Assembly (NCBI GenBank): GCA_902798685.1
Contig: CADBXO010000014.1
Location: forward strand, 1 to 64,000
Length of the DNA: 64,000 nucleotides
Reading direction: 5' to 3'
Source of the DNA: an uncultured Bacteroidales bacterium
Lineage (GTDB): Bacteria > Bacteroidota > Bacteroidia > Bacteroidales > Bacteroidaceae
Of this stretch, positions 50,298-60,209 are shown piece by piece. The notes beneath the pieces were generated by a model. That model saw nothing but the letters and a program-made list of their open reading frames with translations. It was not told the DNA's origin and did not search any database. The position numbers and the translations under genes are program-made. How positions within the stretch are numbered: position 1 is the stretch's first letter; every line of letters starts with the position of its first letter.

Positions 50298-52505
50298 TTA
50301 ACCGATATCCTGCAAATTATACGGAGTTTCCTGATAAACGTAGTAATTGAGCCAATTTGCGTAGAACAGATTGGCATGTGCACGCCAGCGGTCTTTAGGT
50401 CCCTTGGCAGGATCATCATCCTTATAATAGTGCCTGGGCATCTCAATGGGGAGTCCCTTGGCAAGGTCGCGTTTGTACTCATTGTCAAGGGTATACGGGG
50501 AATACTCCATATGCCCTGTTATGAATATCTCCCTACCCCCGCGGGCCGATACCATAAAGACGCCGGCCTCATCGGACTCTGACAGGAGTTTGAGTTCGGG
50601 ATGTTTCAGGATATCCTCCCTGCGTACCTCCGAATGACGGCTGTGCGGGGCATAGAACTCATCGTCAAAGCCACGGAAAATAGGCAGCGGCTCATCAATT
50701 GTGGTATGCTTGAATATGCCGAACTTCTTTTCAGGCAGCGGGTACTTGGGCACGCCATAGAAATGGTACATTGCAGCCTGTGCGGCCCAGCATATATATA
50801 AGGTCGATGTCACATGGGTGCGTGCCCAGTCAAAAATCTCCTTGAGCTCATCCCAGTAAGAAACCTCCTCAAACTCCATCTGCTCCAGCGGGGCACCGGT
50901 CACAATGAATCCGTCAAACTTCTGGTCACGCATGCTCTCAAAGGTCTCGTAGAATACCTTCATATGCTCTACAGGGGTATTTTTGGAGGTGTGACTGCGC
51001 AGTTTCATCAGCTTGAGCTCAATCTGAAGGGGTGTGTTGGAGAGCAGACGTATCAGGTCTGTCTCTGTGGTAATCTTGATGGGCATCAGGTTGAGCACCA
51101 CAATTCGCAGCGGACGGATGTCCTGACTGGTGGCGCGGCTGGTATCCATGACAAAGATATTCTCCCCTTTGAGAATCTCTATCGCAGGCAGTTTATCGGG
51201 TAATTTAAGAGGCATAACCGGACTGATTATTATAAAACCGAAATATCCACAGCCCCAATCAAGGGACTGTGAAACACCGATTGAAAGACGTACCGTTGTG
51301 GGAGTTATGTGCTGCTCGGCCAGCTCCTTTGAAGTCATCTGAGAGTGTGTGGTGGTGTAAGGATGTATAACAAGGCTCTTTACATCGGCCACGTTGGCCA
51401 GCAGTGAGAAAATCTGCAGTGAGTCAATGAACTTCCAGGTATCCTCCTGAGTGCCGTTAATCTCAAATGTGAAGATTGAACCGCCACCGTTCGGGAAATA
51501 CTTCTTGTAGAGTTCATGATCGGGATGACCGGGCAGTGAAGGATGGTTAACCTTGGCAACCTTGGGGTTCTTAGCCAGATAGTCAACTACCTTGAGTGCG
51601 TTCTCAACGTGACGCTCTATGCGCAGAGGCAGTGACTCGACACCCTGCAGCAGGATCCAAGCGTTGAAGGGGCTGATGGCAGCACCGGTATCACGCAGGA
51701 TGACGGCGCGGATACGGGTTACGAATGCGGCTGCACCGGCTACATCGGCAAATACTGCACCGTGGTATGAGGGATCGGGCTTGGCAAGTGTGGGATACTT
51801 GTCGGGGTTGGCCTTCCAGTTGAATGAACCGCCGTCAACGATAACGCCACCCAGTGATGAACCGTGACCGCCGATGAACTTGGTTGCAGAGTGTACAACG
51901 ATGTCGGCACCGTGCTCCAGCGGACGGATAAGTATGGGAGCGAATGTGTTATCCACGATAAATACTATTCCATGCTTGTGAGCGATCTCTGCTACAGCCT
52001 CCAGGTTGGTAACGTCACTGTTGGGGTTACCGAATGTCTCGGCGTAGATTGCCTTGGTGTTGGGGCGGATGGCTGCCTCAAGAGCCTCCAGGTCATTCAC
52101 CTTAACGATGGTGTTGCTCACGCCCTGGGTTGAAAGTGTGTGTGTTATCAGGTTGAATGAACCGCCGTACAGGTTGTCGGCTGCCACGATGTGGTCACCG
52201 GCCTGAGCAATATTCTGCAGGGCGTATGTTACTGCGGCTGCACCCGATGCAACTGCCAGACCGGCTACACCACCCTCAAGAGCGGCAATGCGCTTCTCAA
52301 GTACATCCTGTGTGGAGTTGGTCAGACGGCCGTAGATATTACCTGCATCACGCAGACCAAAACGGTCAGCAGCATGCTGTGAGTTACGGAACACATAAGA
52401 TGTGGTCTGATAAATAGGCACTGCGCGTGCGTCTGAAGCGGGATCGGCCTGTTCCTGGCCTACATGGAGTGCAAGTGTCTCAAGATGGAATTTGTTGTTT
52501 GCCAT
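50298..52505 (-). CDS. metY-metA: Fusion of O-acetylhomoserine sulfhydrylase (MetY) and homoserine O-acyltransferase (MetA)
   Basis: 735 residues in one frame. Residues 1-410 are MetY ([23 protein letters not shown] Lys in [38 protein letters not shown]). The last about 18 residues of a normal MetY (the EHIDDLIxDLEQA-type helix) are missing; instead 20 unrelated residues ([14 protein letters not shown] then IIISPV) lead into MetA, residues 431-735 ([14 protein letters not shown], catalytic Cys in [26 protein letters not shown]). The Glu in [10 protein letters not shown] marks acetyl-CoA specificity in this family, so MetA would make exactly the O-acetylhomoserine MetY uses. No other frame restores the MetY tail. 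The ATG at 52505 lies behind a two-box promoter. Confidence 0.9.
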   Translation of the reverse strand: MANNKFHLETLALHVGQEQADPASDARAVPIYQTTSYVFRNSQHAADRFGLRDAGNIYGRLTNSTQDVLEKRIAALEGGVAGLAVASGAAAVTYALQNIAQAGDHIVAADNLYGGSFNLITHTLSTQGVSNTIVKVNDLEALEAAIRPNTKAIYAETFGNPNSDVTNLEAVAEIAHKHGIVFIVDNTFAPILIRPLEHGADIVVHSATKFIGGHGSSLGGVIVDGGSFNWKANPDKYPTLAKPDPSYHGAVFADVAGAAAFVTRIRAVILRDTGAAISPFNAWILLQGVESLPLRIERHVENALKVVDYLAKNPKVAKVNHPSLPGHPDHELYKKYFPNGGGSIFTFEINGTQEDTWKFIDSLQIFSLLANVADVKSLVIHPYTTTHSQMTSKELAEQHITPTTVRLSIGVSQSLDWGCGYFGFIIISPVMPLKLPDKLPAIEILKGENIFVMDTSRATSQDIRPLRIVVLNLMPIKITTETDLIRLLSNTPLQIELKLMKLRSHTSKNTPVEHMKVFYETFESMRDQKFDGFIVTGAPLEQMEFEEVSYWDELKEIFDWARTHVTSTLYICWAAQAAMYHFYGVPKYPLPEKKFGIFKHTTIDEPLPIFRGFDDEFYAPHSRHSEVRREDILKHPELKLLSESDEAGVFMVSARGGREIFITGHMEYSPYTLDNEYKRDLAKGLPIEMPRHYYKDDDPAKGPKDRWRAHANLFYANWLNYYVYQETPYNLQDIG

Positions 52506-52552
52506 AGTTGTATGTTTTTTATTGTTATTTCGTTTTTGTTCTTTTGACGATG

Positions 52553-52620
52553 CAAAGTTACGGCTGTTAGAAAATTCTACCAAACATATTGTGTTATTAA
52601 AGAAAAACAAACTACCTTTG
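52553..52620. promoter_or_regulatory. Divergent promoters for metY-metA (-) and lrp-like gene (+)
   Basis: Minus strand: TAACTTTG (52553-52560) with TTTG 20 bp upstream (52581-52584), giving a leader of about 40 nt. Plus strand: TACCTTTG (52613-52620), 43 bp before the ATG, with a TTG box 21 bp upstream. The shared AT-rich stretch is a natural site for the Lrp-type regulator. Confidence 0.7.
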
Positions 52621-52663
52621 TCCAAAATCAAAGAAAATAAACCAACAAAATCAACTATAAACT

Positions 52664-53164
52664 ATGGAAAAGGAGAATATTTCAACTATGATTGAGCCAA
52701 AAGCCGGTGAACTGGATGCTACAGACATCAAAATCCTGACCTGCCTGCAGGATAATTCACGCCTTACAACCAAGGAACTTGCCGCAAAAGTACATCTTTC
52801 AACCACCCCCGTGTTCGAGCGCCAGAAACGTCTGGAACGCGAGGGCTATATAAAGAAGTATATAGCAGTGCTGGATCCCGAGAAGCTCAACTTAGGCTTC
52901 GTGGTATTCTGCTGCGTCAAGCTGCGTGAGATGACCCGTGAGACTGCCTACACCTTTGAGGAGGCCGCACGTAATATGAAAGAGGTGGCAGAGTGCTACA
53001 ACATCTCCGGTGAGTTTGACTACCTGCTAAAAGTCTACTGCCCCGATATGCGCTCCTACAAGGAGTTCATCATGAACGTGCTGGGCACAACCGATACCGT
53101 GGGCTCCATCCAGTCCATGTTCGTAATGAGTCCCATCAAGAAAACGTTTGGCTTATCCATATAA
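52664..53164 (+). CDS. Lrp/AsnC-family transcriptional regulator
   Basis: 166 residues. N-terminal helix-turn-helix (LDATDIKILTCLQDNSRLTT, ELAAKVHLSTTPVFERQKRL), then the RAM effector-binding domain (VVFCCVKLREMTRETAYTFE, ISGEFDYLLKVYCPDM). Such regulators form octamers and sense amino acids. It is transcribed divergently from metY-metA, so control of that fusion gene (and of itself) by an amino acid such as methionine is likely, though not shown. Confidence 0.93.
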   Translation: MEKENISTMIEPKAGELDATDIKILTCLQDNSRLTTKELAAKVHLSTTPVFERQKRLEREGYIKKYIAVLDPEKLNLGFVVFCCVKLREMTRETAYTFEEAARNMKEVAECYNISGEFDYLLKVYCPDMRSYKEFIMNVLGTTDTVGSIQSMFVMSPIKKTFGLSI

Positions 53165-53168
53165 AATT

Positions 53169-53194
53169 AAAGGCTTGCCGATTGGCAAGCCTTT
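53169..53194. terminator. Bidirectional terminator
   Basis: AAAGGCTTGCC-GATT-GGCAAGCCTTT, perfect 11-bp stem, between the convergent lrp-like and pepD genes. Confidence 0.9.
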
Positions 53195-53197
53195 ATT

Positions 53198-54679
53198 TTA
53201 TTTAGCAGGTATCGCAGCGAGAACCGCTTTCAGGTAGTCCCAAACCTTCTGGACGGATGGGATGTAGCAGCGCTCGTCGGGTGAATGCGGGCTCATAAGT
53301 GTGGGACCGAACGATACCATATCCCAGTTGGGGTATGCTCCGCTCAGGATACCGCACTCCAGACCGGCATGGATAGCCATAACCTTGGGCTCGGTGCCGA
53401 ACATCTTCTTGTACTCCTGCTTCATCACGTGCAGAATGGGTGATGCTGCGTTGGGAGCCCAACCTGAGTAACCGCCGGTAAGTTCAATCTTGCAGCCGGC
53501 CAGGTCAGCTACGCTGCGAACGCGCAGAGCCAGAAGTTCCTTGGCAGAGTCAACGGAACTGCGAAGCAGGTTGCCGATAAAGAAATCACCCTTGTATATC
53601 TTGACCATAGCCATGTTGTTCGATGTCTCAACCAGACCGGGCATCTGGTCACTCATGCGCTCAACACCATCCGGGCAGGCCAGAATAGCCTGGATATAAC
53701 GCAGAGCTGTACCCTCCTCCACATAGAGGCACTCATCGGGATCACAGGTCTCACCCGGAGCGCACTGATAAGGCTCGAATACATAGTTGCAGCCGGGATC
53801 AGTTGCGGCATACTCAGCCTTGACCTCTGCGAATACATCGGCCACAACCTTCTTGGCTACATCCAGCTTGGCGGGATCAACGTAAACGGTAGCAAAGCAC
53901 TCACGCGGAATGGCGTTACGCAGTGTGCCGCCCTCCATATCGATCAGCTTGACATCGGCCTTGGTAAGAAGAGCGTACATTACGCGCGCGCCTACCTTAT
54001 TGGCATTGGCACGGCACAGGATGATATCCATACCTGAGTGGCCGCCCTGGAATCCCTTAACCGCCAGGCTGTAGCAAAGCCATCCCTTGGGCTCCGGCTT
54101 ACGCTCGTACTTGCCCTTGATTGAAGCATCCAGACCGCCGGCGCAGCCTACATAGATCTCGCCCTCGGTCTCAGAGTCAAGGTTAAGCAGGATCTCGCCC
54201 TTGAGAACACCCGGCTTAAGAGCCTGAGCGCCGGTCATACCGGTCTCCTCATCATAAGTAACGAGAAGTTCCAGAGGACCATGCTTGATATCGTTTGATT
54301 CCAACACTGACAGTGCCAGAGCTACGCCAAGGCCGTTATCGGCACCAAGAGTCGTACCTTTAGCCTTGAGCCATTCACCGTCCACCCAAGTCTCAATGGG
54401 GTCCTTTTCAAAGTCATGCTTAACATCTGCATTCTTCTGAGGAACCATATCCATGTGACCCTGCATGATGACGCCTTTGAGGTTCTCCATGCCGGGAGTG
54501 GCAGGCTTACGCATGATCACGTTTCCGGTCTCATCGGCAAAAGCCTCTATATTATGCTGCTTAGCCCAGTCCAGAAGCCATGCACGGATCTTCTCCTCAT
54601 GCTTTGAAGGACGAGGCTGACGGGTAATGCCGTAAAAGTTATCCCAAACAATCTTAGGCTGTAAATCCTTGATAGTCAT
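53198..54679 (-). CDS. pepD: Aminoacyl-histidine dipeptidase (M20C)
   Basis: 493 residues, cytosolic dizinc peptidase for Xaa-His dipeptides. Metal motifs MQGHMDMVPQK (His/Asp), GTTLGADNGLGVA, the catalytic ETGMTGA Glu pair, and LNLDSETEGEIYVGCAGG are visible, with AIHAGLECG near the end. Length typical. Promoter TAACTTTG (54746-54753) overlaps the end of the upstream operon's terminator hairpin, so the mRNA begins inside it. Confidence 0.95.
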   Translation of the reverse strand: MTIKDLQPKIVWDNFYGITRQPRPSKHEEKIRAWLLDWAKQHNIEAFADETGNVIMRKPATPGMENLKGVIMQGHMDMVPQKNADVKHDFEKDPIETWVDGEWLKAKGTTLGADNGLGVALALSVLESNDIKHGPLELLVTYDEETGMTGAQALKPGVLKGEILLNLDSETEGEIYVGCAGGLDASIKGKYERKPEPKGWLCYSLAVKGFQGGHSGMDIILCRANANKVGARVMYALLTKADVKLIDMEGGTLRNAIPRECFATVYVDPAKLDVAKKVVADVFAEVKAEYAATDPGCNYVFEPYQCAPGETCDPDECLYVEEGTALRYIQAILACPDGVERMSDQMPGLVETSNNMAMVKIYKGDFFIGNLLRSSVDSAKELLALRVRSVADLAGCKIELTGGYSGWAPNAASPILHVMKQEYKKMFGTEPKVMAIHAGLECGILSGAYPNWDMVSFGPTLMSPHSPDERCYIPSVQKVWDYLKAVLAAIPAK

Positions 54680-54715
54680 ATTCTCTATTATTAAATGGTT
54701 ATATACGTAATAAAA

Positions 54716-54753
54716 GCATATCAGTCACTTTCGTGACCGATATGCCAAAGTTA
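54716..54753 (-). terminator. Efflux-operon terminator overlapping the pepD promoter
   Basis: On the minus strand GCATATCGGTCAC-GAAA-GTGACTGATATGC (13 pairs with one G-U and a GNRA-type loop) followed by TTTTATT ends the efflux operon. TAACTTTG (54746-54753) abuts the stem; start sites about 6 bp downstream fall within it. Confidence 0.8.
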
Positions 54754-54782
54754 ATATTTACTGGATTATTATCCAAAAATAT

Positions 54783-55499
54783 TTATCCAAGGAATTTGCC
54801 TCTGTTCTGAAGGCCGAGCAATCCCGACATAAGGAAGATTATTGCCGCGACTGCCATTGCGATGCGGTTCTTGAGCAGCGTAAGGCTCCAGATTGCAGCG
54901 TTGATGTTCTCGGGTTCCTCATACGGATTGATGGTTACATCCCATACCTTGTTCTCAACGAGCGGAATATTGCCCAGGATCATAGCCAGTATCACCGTAA
55001 GTACGGATAGTACAGCAGCGGCGTTTCCGTTGCGGATAAGGGTTGAGTACAGGAATGCCAGGTTACCGAACAGTGTGACAGGGAGCATAAGCTGCCCTGC
55101 CATTGTGAACGGCGATACCGGATACAGCAGAATTCTGGCCAGGAAGGCATATACCACCAGGATCAGATATACCTCAACGTATATCATCACCAGGCGGAAC
55201 AGCCATACCTTATACATGTAGTTGGGTATACCGAACAGAAGTTCCAGAATTCGGTGATCGGCATCATTCTGAATTCCGAAGCATGAGGGATAGAACACCA
55301 GAAGAAGACCCGGTATGATAAGCTGACTGTATACCATACCGTGACTCAGCGACGTACCACGTGCTGCTGCGGTATACATAAGGAAGAAGAACAGGACCAG
55401 GCCCACCAGCAGGAACCAGATGAACTTGCCGGCAAAAATGATCCTCATATTGTAACCGCACAACTTGGCGAATGATTTTGTTGTCTGTAATACTGACAT
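54783..55499 (-). CDS. ABC-2-type transporter permease
   Basis: 238 residues with six hydrophobic segments (about 20-42, 58-75, 98-120, 130-150, 158-178, 212-230), no signal peptide, in the pattern of ABC-2 permeases (GIQNDADHRILELLFGIP early loop). No ATPase gene is nearby other than the ATPase domain fused to the RND pump encoded 12 bp upstream, so it is probably that domain's membrane partner. Last gene of the efflux operon, before a strong terminator. Substrate unknown. Confidence 0.85.
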   Translation of the reverse strand: MSVLQTTKSFAKLCGYNMRIIFAGKFIWFLLVGLVLFFFLMYTAAARGTSLSHGMVYSQLIIPGLLLVFYPSCFGIQNDADHRILELLFGIPNYMYKVWLFRLVMIYVEVYLILVVYAFLARILLYPVSPFTMAGQLMLPVTLFGNLAFLYSTLIRNGNAAAVLSVLTVILAMILGNIPLVENKVWDVTINPYEEPENINAAIWSLTLLKNRIAMAVAAIIFLMSGLLGLQNRGKFLG

Positions 55500-55511
55500 T
55501 GGTCAACTTCT

Positions 55512-58500
55512 TTAAAGGTTCTTCAATAAGCACAGGTATGCATCCTCAAGGTTGGGCTCGGCAAGTTCGGCACCCGGCCACGGGCATTCAGGTGAAATGT
55601 AACGCACCTTGATCTTACCTCCGTCCTGAATGTGGTTGGCAATGAGTTTCTCGTCAAGTTCTCCCAGACGTGATGCCTCAATGTCAAACATCCAAACCTT
55701 GTCCTTGGCCAGCTTAACCATGTCGCCCGGTTCTCCAAAGTACTTGAGTGAACCCTTCTCAATGACTACAACCTGGTTACATGAGCTTGCAATATCCTCA
55801 ATGATATGGGTTGAGAATATCACGATACGGTCACGGCTAAGCTCTACCAGCAGGTTACGGAAGCGTATACGCTCACGCGGGTCAAGTCCGGCGGTAGGCT
55901 CATCGACCACAAGGATACGCGGCAGGTTGAGCAGGATAAGCGCAATACCTATTCGCTGCTTCATACCGCCTGAGAACGATCCTATCTCAGAGTTGCGCTG
56001 CTCATACATATGGACCGATGTGAGCACATACTCAAGTCTCTCATTACGGACCTTCTCATCGGTAATACCCTTGAGGATGGCCTGATAGTTCAGAAAATCC
56101 CATGCGCTCATGGACTCGTACATGCCGAATTCCTGAGGCAGGAAGCCGATAAGACTCTGCAGCTCCTCCCTGTACTTGAGCGTATCCATACCGTTGATGA
56201 ATACCGTACCATAGCTCTGACGCAGGATACCGGTTACAATACGCATGAACGTGGACTTACCGGCTCCGTTCGGACCCAGAAGGCCGAACATACCGCTATG
56301 AATCTCAAACGTCACACCACGCAGTGCCTTGAACGGTTTCTTGCGCTTGCCGATGATAGGAATGCTCTTTACGAACACGAACCATGCACGTCTCATGCCG
56401 GCTGTCTCGCCCTTGAGACGCTCCACGTTTATATTGTTCTCATAGAGATAATCGGCAGTCTTGCTGATGCAAAGACCCAGAATCCATACGACGGCAATGA
56501 ATACCATGAATCCCTTGCTCTCAATGCGGGTACTCAGGAATATCATGGCGAATATGGGCAGAGCCCAATAGAGGATTCTCCTTATTATCTTAACTGCCTT
56601 CGCCCCACTCTTGAACTTGTAGCCGATATACTCAAGGATTGCCTTGATGATATTGTTTACGCCTGCAAGTGTGACGATGGTCATAAGCAGAATCCATCCC
56701 TGCTTCTCAAAATACCATCCGGCCAGATATGCGGTGTAACCGAATACCACAACCTGCCACAGCAGACCCACAAAGTCCTTTGCATGATGGTAAGTGCGTG
56801 CCAGTCCGAGACGGCGGCGTATGTTGAGTCCGCTACGCCACTGACGCAGGAACAGGCTGTACCAGTCATACACCTTAACCAGGTTACGTACCTCAATGAC
56901 GATGGGCTCATCTGGCTTGACAATATCCTTGCGGGCAATCCTGACTGAACTCTTTATGAAGTATGTAACTCCGGGTATTGCGACTGCAAGCACCAGGATG
57001 TAAATGAGAATACGGAATATTCCGCGGGTGGTGGTAAAGATCAGAATCAGGCCCACTGCAAAGAGTATGACATGCAGGATATGGGTGTATCGGCCCAGAT
57101 TCTTATACCATGCCCTCATGTTCTCAAACGATATGTAGAGCGTAGGAATGAGCAGAAGCGTCAGTACGGCCGAGAATGTAAGACCGCCAATCACAGTCAG
57201 AGCGAACGGTGCACCGATGGCGCCTGCATACTCATTGTCACCCATTGCCATCGGGATAAGCGTGACAATTGTGGTGATTGTGGTGATACAGATAGGCCTG
57301 AGTCGTGAGTAGCCGCTGTTCATGATTGACCTCATACGGTTATAGCCCCTGCGACGCAGTGTCGACGAGTAGTCTATAAGTATGATACCGTTGTTGACCA
57401 CTATACCCAGAAGGATCAGGAATCCGGTAAGGGTATTTGCATTCATCAGGCTGTTGCCCGACAGAAGCAGTGCCAAAAGTGAGCCGATGGCAGCCAGCGG
57501 TATTGAGAACAGCAGTACCAAAGGTGTTGTGAGTGACTCAAAAGCCGATGCCAATATCATGAATATGAGTATGATAGAGGCCAGAATCAGGAACTTGAAC
57601 TCACTGGTGGAGTCATCACCGCGCTGTACCTCAAGAGCCAGTCCTGAAGGCAGGTTGTAGTTGGCAATCAGGTCATCAATCTGGTCATGATAACCGTCAA
57701 GCACATCCTTAGGCAGATCCTCGCTCTGAGAGATGGCGTAAGTCACATTGACGCGACGGTCACGGTTTACACGCCTTACCTCCGACGGGCCGCGGCTGAG
57801 ACGGATATTGGCCAACTGCTGGAGCTCATGGGTTCCGCCGTTTGCATCGGTCACGGTTAAGCGTCGCAGATCATCCAGGGTTTTCTCCCATGCCCTCATC
57901 TCCTCCTCTTCCTCAGTGAGGTCCTCCATGATGACAATGTCATACTCATCGGTACCTACCTTAAAGCTGGCACCGGTACTGGTGGAGCGGTTCATTGAGT
58001 TCAGGGCCGATGTAATGGCCTGGCTGGTGATATTGTACGATGCAAGAGCCACCGGATCAAAGGTAAGCTGTACCTCACGGCGGCCGCCCGGGTTGTCAAC
58101 CCTGACATCACGTACAAACTCCAACTGCTCCAGATAGTATCTGAGGTTGTTGGAGACGATACGCATGGTCTCAGTGTCGGAACCCTTGACAACTATACGC
58201 TCGGTATTGTCGCCCACACCCAGCACGCTCATAAAGCGTGTAACCGAATTCAGGCCCGATGCATTCTGGTTGTAGCGGGCATATCCGGGTGTCACACGGA
58301 CATCAATCTCGTTCTCAAGAGTCAGTTCATCACTCAACTGTTCAACCAACTGACTGATGGTAGGACCACCCTTCTTGTTGTAACCCTCCTGAAGGGTGAC
58401 AGTGATGGATGCCTGCTCCTCCTGGATACGGCTTATGACATCCTTCTTGTACTTGAGGCTGTCCAGACGTTTCTCAAGAGTGGCGGTTGCCTCGTCAGTA

Positions 58501-60209
58501 TCGTCAAGCGTACTTCCGGTAGGCATGGTGATGTTCACACTGATTCGGTCACTGTCCACCTGACGGTTCTGACCCGTATTGCGGGACAGAGCGAATATGA
58601 AGGCAATGACAAGAACGGCCACCGCCGATCCTATAGTGGGACCCGGCTTGCGCAGACAGGTCTTAAGTACCGTCGAATACATCTGCAGCGGACGGTCATG
58701 TATGGACATCTTCTGGAAGAAGACGTTGTTGCCTCCGCCTCCACGCTCCATCATCGCTGCTGTAGCCATAGGTATGAACGTGACAGCCACCAGAAGCGAG
58801 AAAATCAGCGTTGAAATGATTGAGAAGCCGATATTCTTACCCAAGAGCTTGATCATCGGCTCATCAGAGAATACGAACGGAAGAAATACCGTAATGGTGG
58901 TAAGCGTTGAGGCGATAAGGGCCTTACGCACCTCCTTGACACCCTGCAGGGCCGCCAGCCTGGGCGGCATACCCATAGATGCCAGACGGTAGATGTTCTC
59001 CAACACCACTATACTGCTGTCCAACAGCATACCTATGGCCAGCGCCATTCCCAGAAGGGTCAGTGTGTTGATGGATATATTAGCAGCATAGAATACGTTG
59101 AAGGCCGATAATATCGAAACCGGGATGGAGAGTGCGATAAAGAACACCAGACTCAGGTTGCGCAGGAAGAACCAGAGCACCAGAATGGCCAGGAGTCCTC
59201 CCATCAGACCCAGTTTGACTATCTGTGATATGTTGTTGCTTATCTGGTCGGCCGAGTTGGACTGAACCACAAGCTGCATATCCTGACTGGCTATCTCACG
59301 GTTAACCTCGTCAATGCGCTTAAGTGTTCTTTGGGAGAGGCTCAAAAGGTTCTCACCTGTGCTGTTCACCAGTGAAACGGATATGGCGTCCATACCGTTT
59401 ACACGGCTTATGGTAGTCTCCTCCTTATAGTCGAAGAATACCGTTGCCACATTCTTAAGATATATCGGTCCCGGTGCAACAACCAGATTCTCAACCTGTG
59501 ACACATCATCATAGTTTGCGTCAAGCTGCACGTAATACTTCATGTCAGGCTCGCTGATAAAACCCAGGAATGTACGTTCCTGGTTATATTGGCTCAATGC
59601 CTGACTTATCTGTGAGTTGGATATATTCAATGCCTGCATGGCCTCGGTGTTGGAACGTATCTCGATTGACTTGACACGTCCGCCGTACACCGTTACGCCG
59701 GCAATACCGTCAATGCTCTCCAGACGGGGCACCACATCCTTGTCCACGATGGCTCTCAGGCGGTCAACACCTCCTGATCCGCGCACCTGAAGTGACATGA
59801 ACTGGTTGCTTACGCCTGTAAGGTTGGCCTGCTGGACATTGACGTTTACATCGGACGGAAAATCGCCCCTGATGGAACTGATCTTCTCCTGCAGCTTCAC
59901 GGTGGTCATCTTCAGGTTGGTACCTCTCTTGAAGTCCACCCTTATGGAGCCCTGTCTGCCGGATACTGTCGATTCCATGTTCTCGACACCACCCACGGCG
60001 CTGATGGCTCCCTCAAGCGGAATCACCACCTGCTGCTCCATGTATGAGGGACTGATGTCACTCCTGGAGTTGGCAGTAATGTAAAGCTGGGGAAGTTCAG
60101 TATTGGGCAGCAACTCAACAGGCAACTGCTTGTATGAGAAGTAGCCCAGCAGCGTCATAGCCACCAGAAGCATGCATATAGTTACTCTTCTGTCAATAAA
60201 TGACTTCAT
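55512..60209 (-). CDS. RND efflux pump fused to an ABC ATPase with a membrane insertion
   Basis: 1565 residues. Residues 1-1041 are a complete RND transporter: TM1 at 9-27, periplasmic loops, TM4 GMALAIGMLLDSSIVVLEN (one Asp of the usual DD pair, the second replaced by Ser, as in SwrC-like pumps), and TM10-12 through VIGGLTFSAVLTLLLIPTL. Two helices follow (about 1043-1085). Then VIEVRNLVKVYDW (1104-1116) matches the first strand and A-loop Tyr (Tyr1114) of an ABC ATPase, but Walker A GPNGAGKST (Lys1318) comes 204 residues later instead of about 30; four helices (about 1147-1248) lie between. After it: LPQEF Q-loop, signature SFSGGMKQR, Walker B ILVVDEPTAGLDP, H-loop STHI. The gene overlaps the RND gene before it by one base. 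Confidence 0.93.
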   Translation of the reverse strand: MKSFIDRRVTICMLLVAMTLLGYFSYKQLPVELLPNTELPQLYITANSRSDISPSYMEQQVVIPLEGAISAVGGVENMESTVSGRQGSIRVDFKRGTNLKMTTVKLQEKISSIRGDFPSDVNVNVQQANLTGVSNQFMSLQVRGSGGVDRLRAIVDKDVVPRLESIDGIAGVTVYGGRVKSIEIRSNTEAMQALNISNSQISQALSQYNQERTFLGFISEPDMKYYVQLDANYDDVSQVENLVVAPGPIYLKNVATVFFDYKEETTISRVNGMDAISVSLVNSTGENLLSLSQRTLKRIDEVNREIASQDMQLVVQSNSADQISNNISQIVKLGLMGGLLAILVLWFFLRNLSLVFFIALSIPVSILSAFNVFYAANISINTLTLLGMALAIGMLLDSSIVVLENIYRLASMGMPPRLAALQGVKEVRKALIASTLTTITVFLPFVFSDEPMIKLLGKNIGFSIISTLIFSLLVAVTFIPMATAAMMERGGGGNNVFFQKMSIHDRPLQMYSTVLKTCLRKPGPTIGSAVAVLVIAFIFALSRNTGQNRQVDSDRISVNITMPTGSTLDDTDEATATLEKRLDSLKYKKDVISRIQEEQASITVTLQEGYNKKGGPTISQLVEQLSDELTLENEIDVRVTPGYARYNQNASGLNSVTRFMSVLGVGDNTERIVVKGSDTETMRIVSNNLRYYLEQLEFVRDVRVDNPGGRREVQLTFDPVALASYNITSQAITSALNSMNRSTSTGASFKVGTDEYDIVIMEDLTEEEEEMRAWEKTLDDLRRLTVTDANGGTHELQQLANIRLSRGPSEVRRVNRDRRVNVTYAISQSEDLPKDVLDGYHDQIDDLIANYNLPSGLALEVQRGDDSTSEFKFLILASIILIFMILASAFESLTTPLVLLFSIPLAAIGSLLALLLSGNSLMNANTLTGFLILLGIVVNNGIILIDYSSTLRRRGYNRMRSIMNSGYSRLRPICITTITTIVTLIPMAMGDNEYAGAIGAPFALTVIGGLTFSAVLTLLLIPTLYISFENMRAWYKNLGRYTHILHVILFAVGLILIFTTTRGIFRILIYILVLAVAIPGVTYFIKSSVRIARKDIVKPDEPIVIEVRNLVKVYDWYSLFLRQWRSGLNIRRRLGLARTYHHAKDFVGLLWQVVVFGYTAYLAGWYFEKQGWILLMTIVTLAGVNNIIKAILEYIGYKFKSGAKAVKIIRRILYWALPIFAMIFLSTRIESKGFMVFIAVVWILGLCISKTADYLYENNINVERLKGETAGMRRAWFVFVKSIPIIGKRKKPFKALRGVTFEIHSGMFGLLGPNGAGKSTFMRIVTGILRQSYGTVFINGMDTLKYREELQSLIGFLPQEFGMYESMSAWDFLNYQAILKGITDEKVRNERLEYVLTSVHMYEQRNSEIGSFSGGMKQRIGIALILLNLPRILVVDEPTAGLDPRERIRFRNLLVELSRDRIVIFSTHIIEDIASSCNQVVVIEKGSLKYFGEPGDMVKLAKDKVWMFDIEASRLGELDEKLIANHIQDGGKIKVRYISPECPWPGAELAEPNLEDAYLCLLKNL

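Noticed and set aside
51216..51290. Simple frameshift as the reason for the abnormal MetY end
   Set aside because: Reading the other two frames after TTVRLSIG gives [10 protein letters not shown]... and CFTVP-stop, neither of which restores a MetY tail.
57900..58300. Loss of proton relay in the RND proteins because one Asp of the TM4 DD pair is replaced
   Set aside because: Single-Asp TM4 motifs (VDN, LDS) are common in SwrC-like RND pumps, so this does not imply inactivity.
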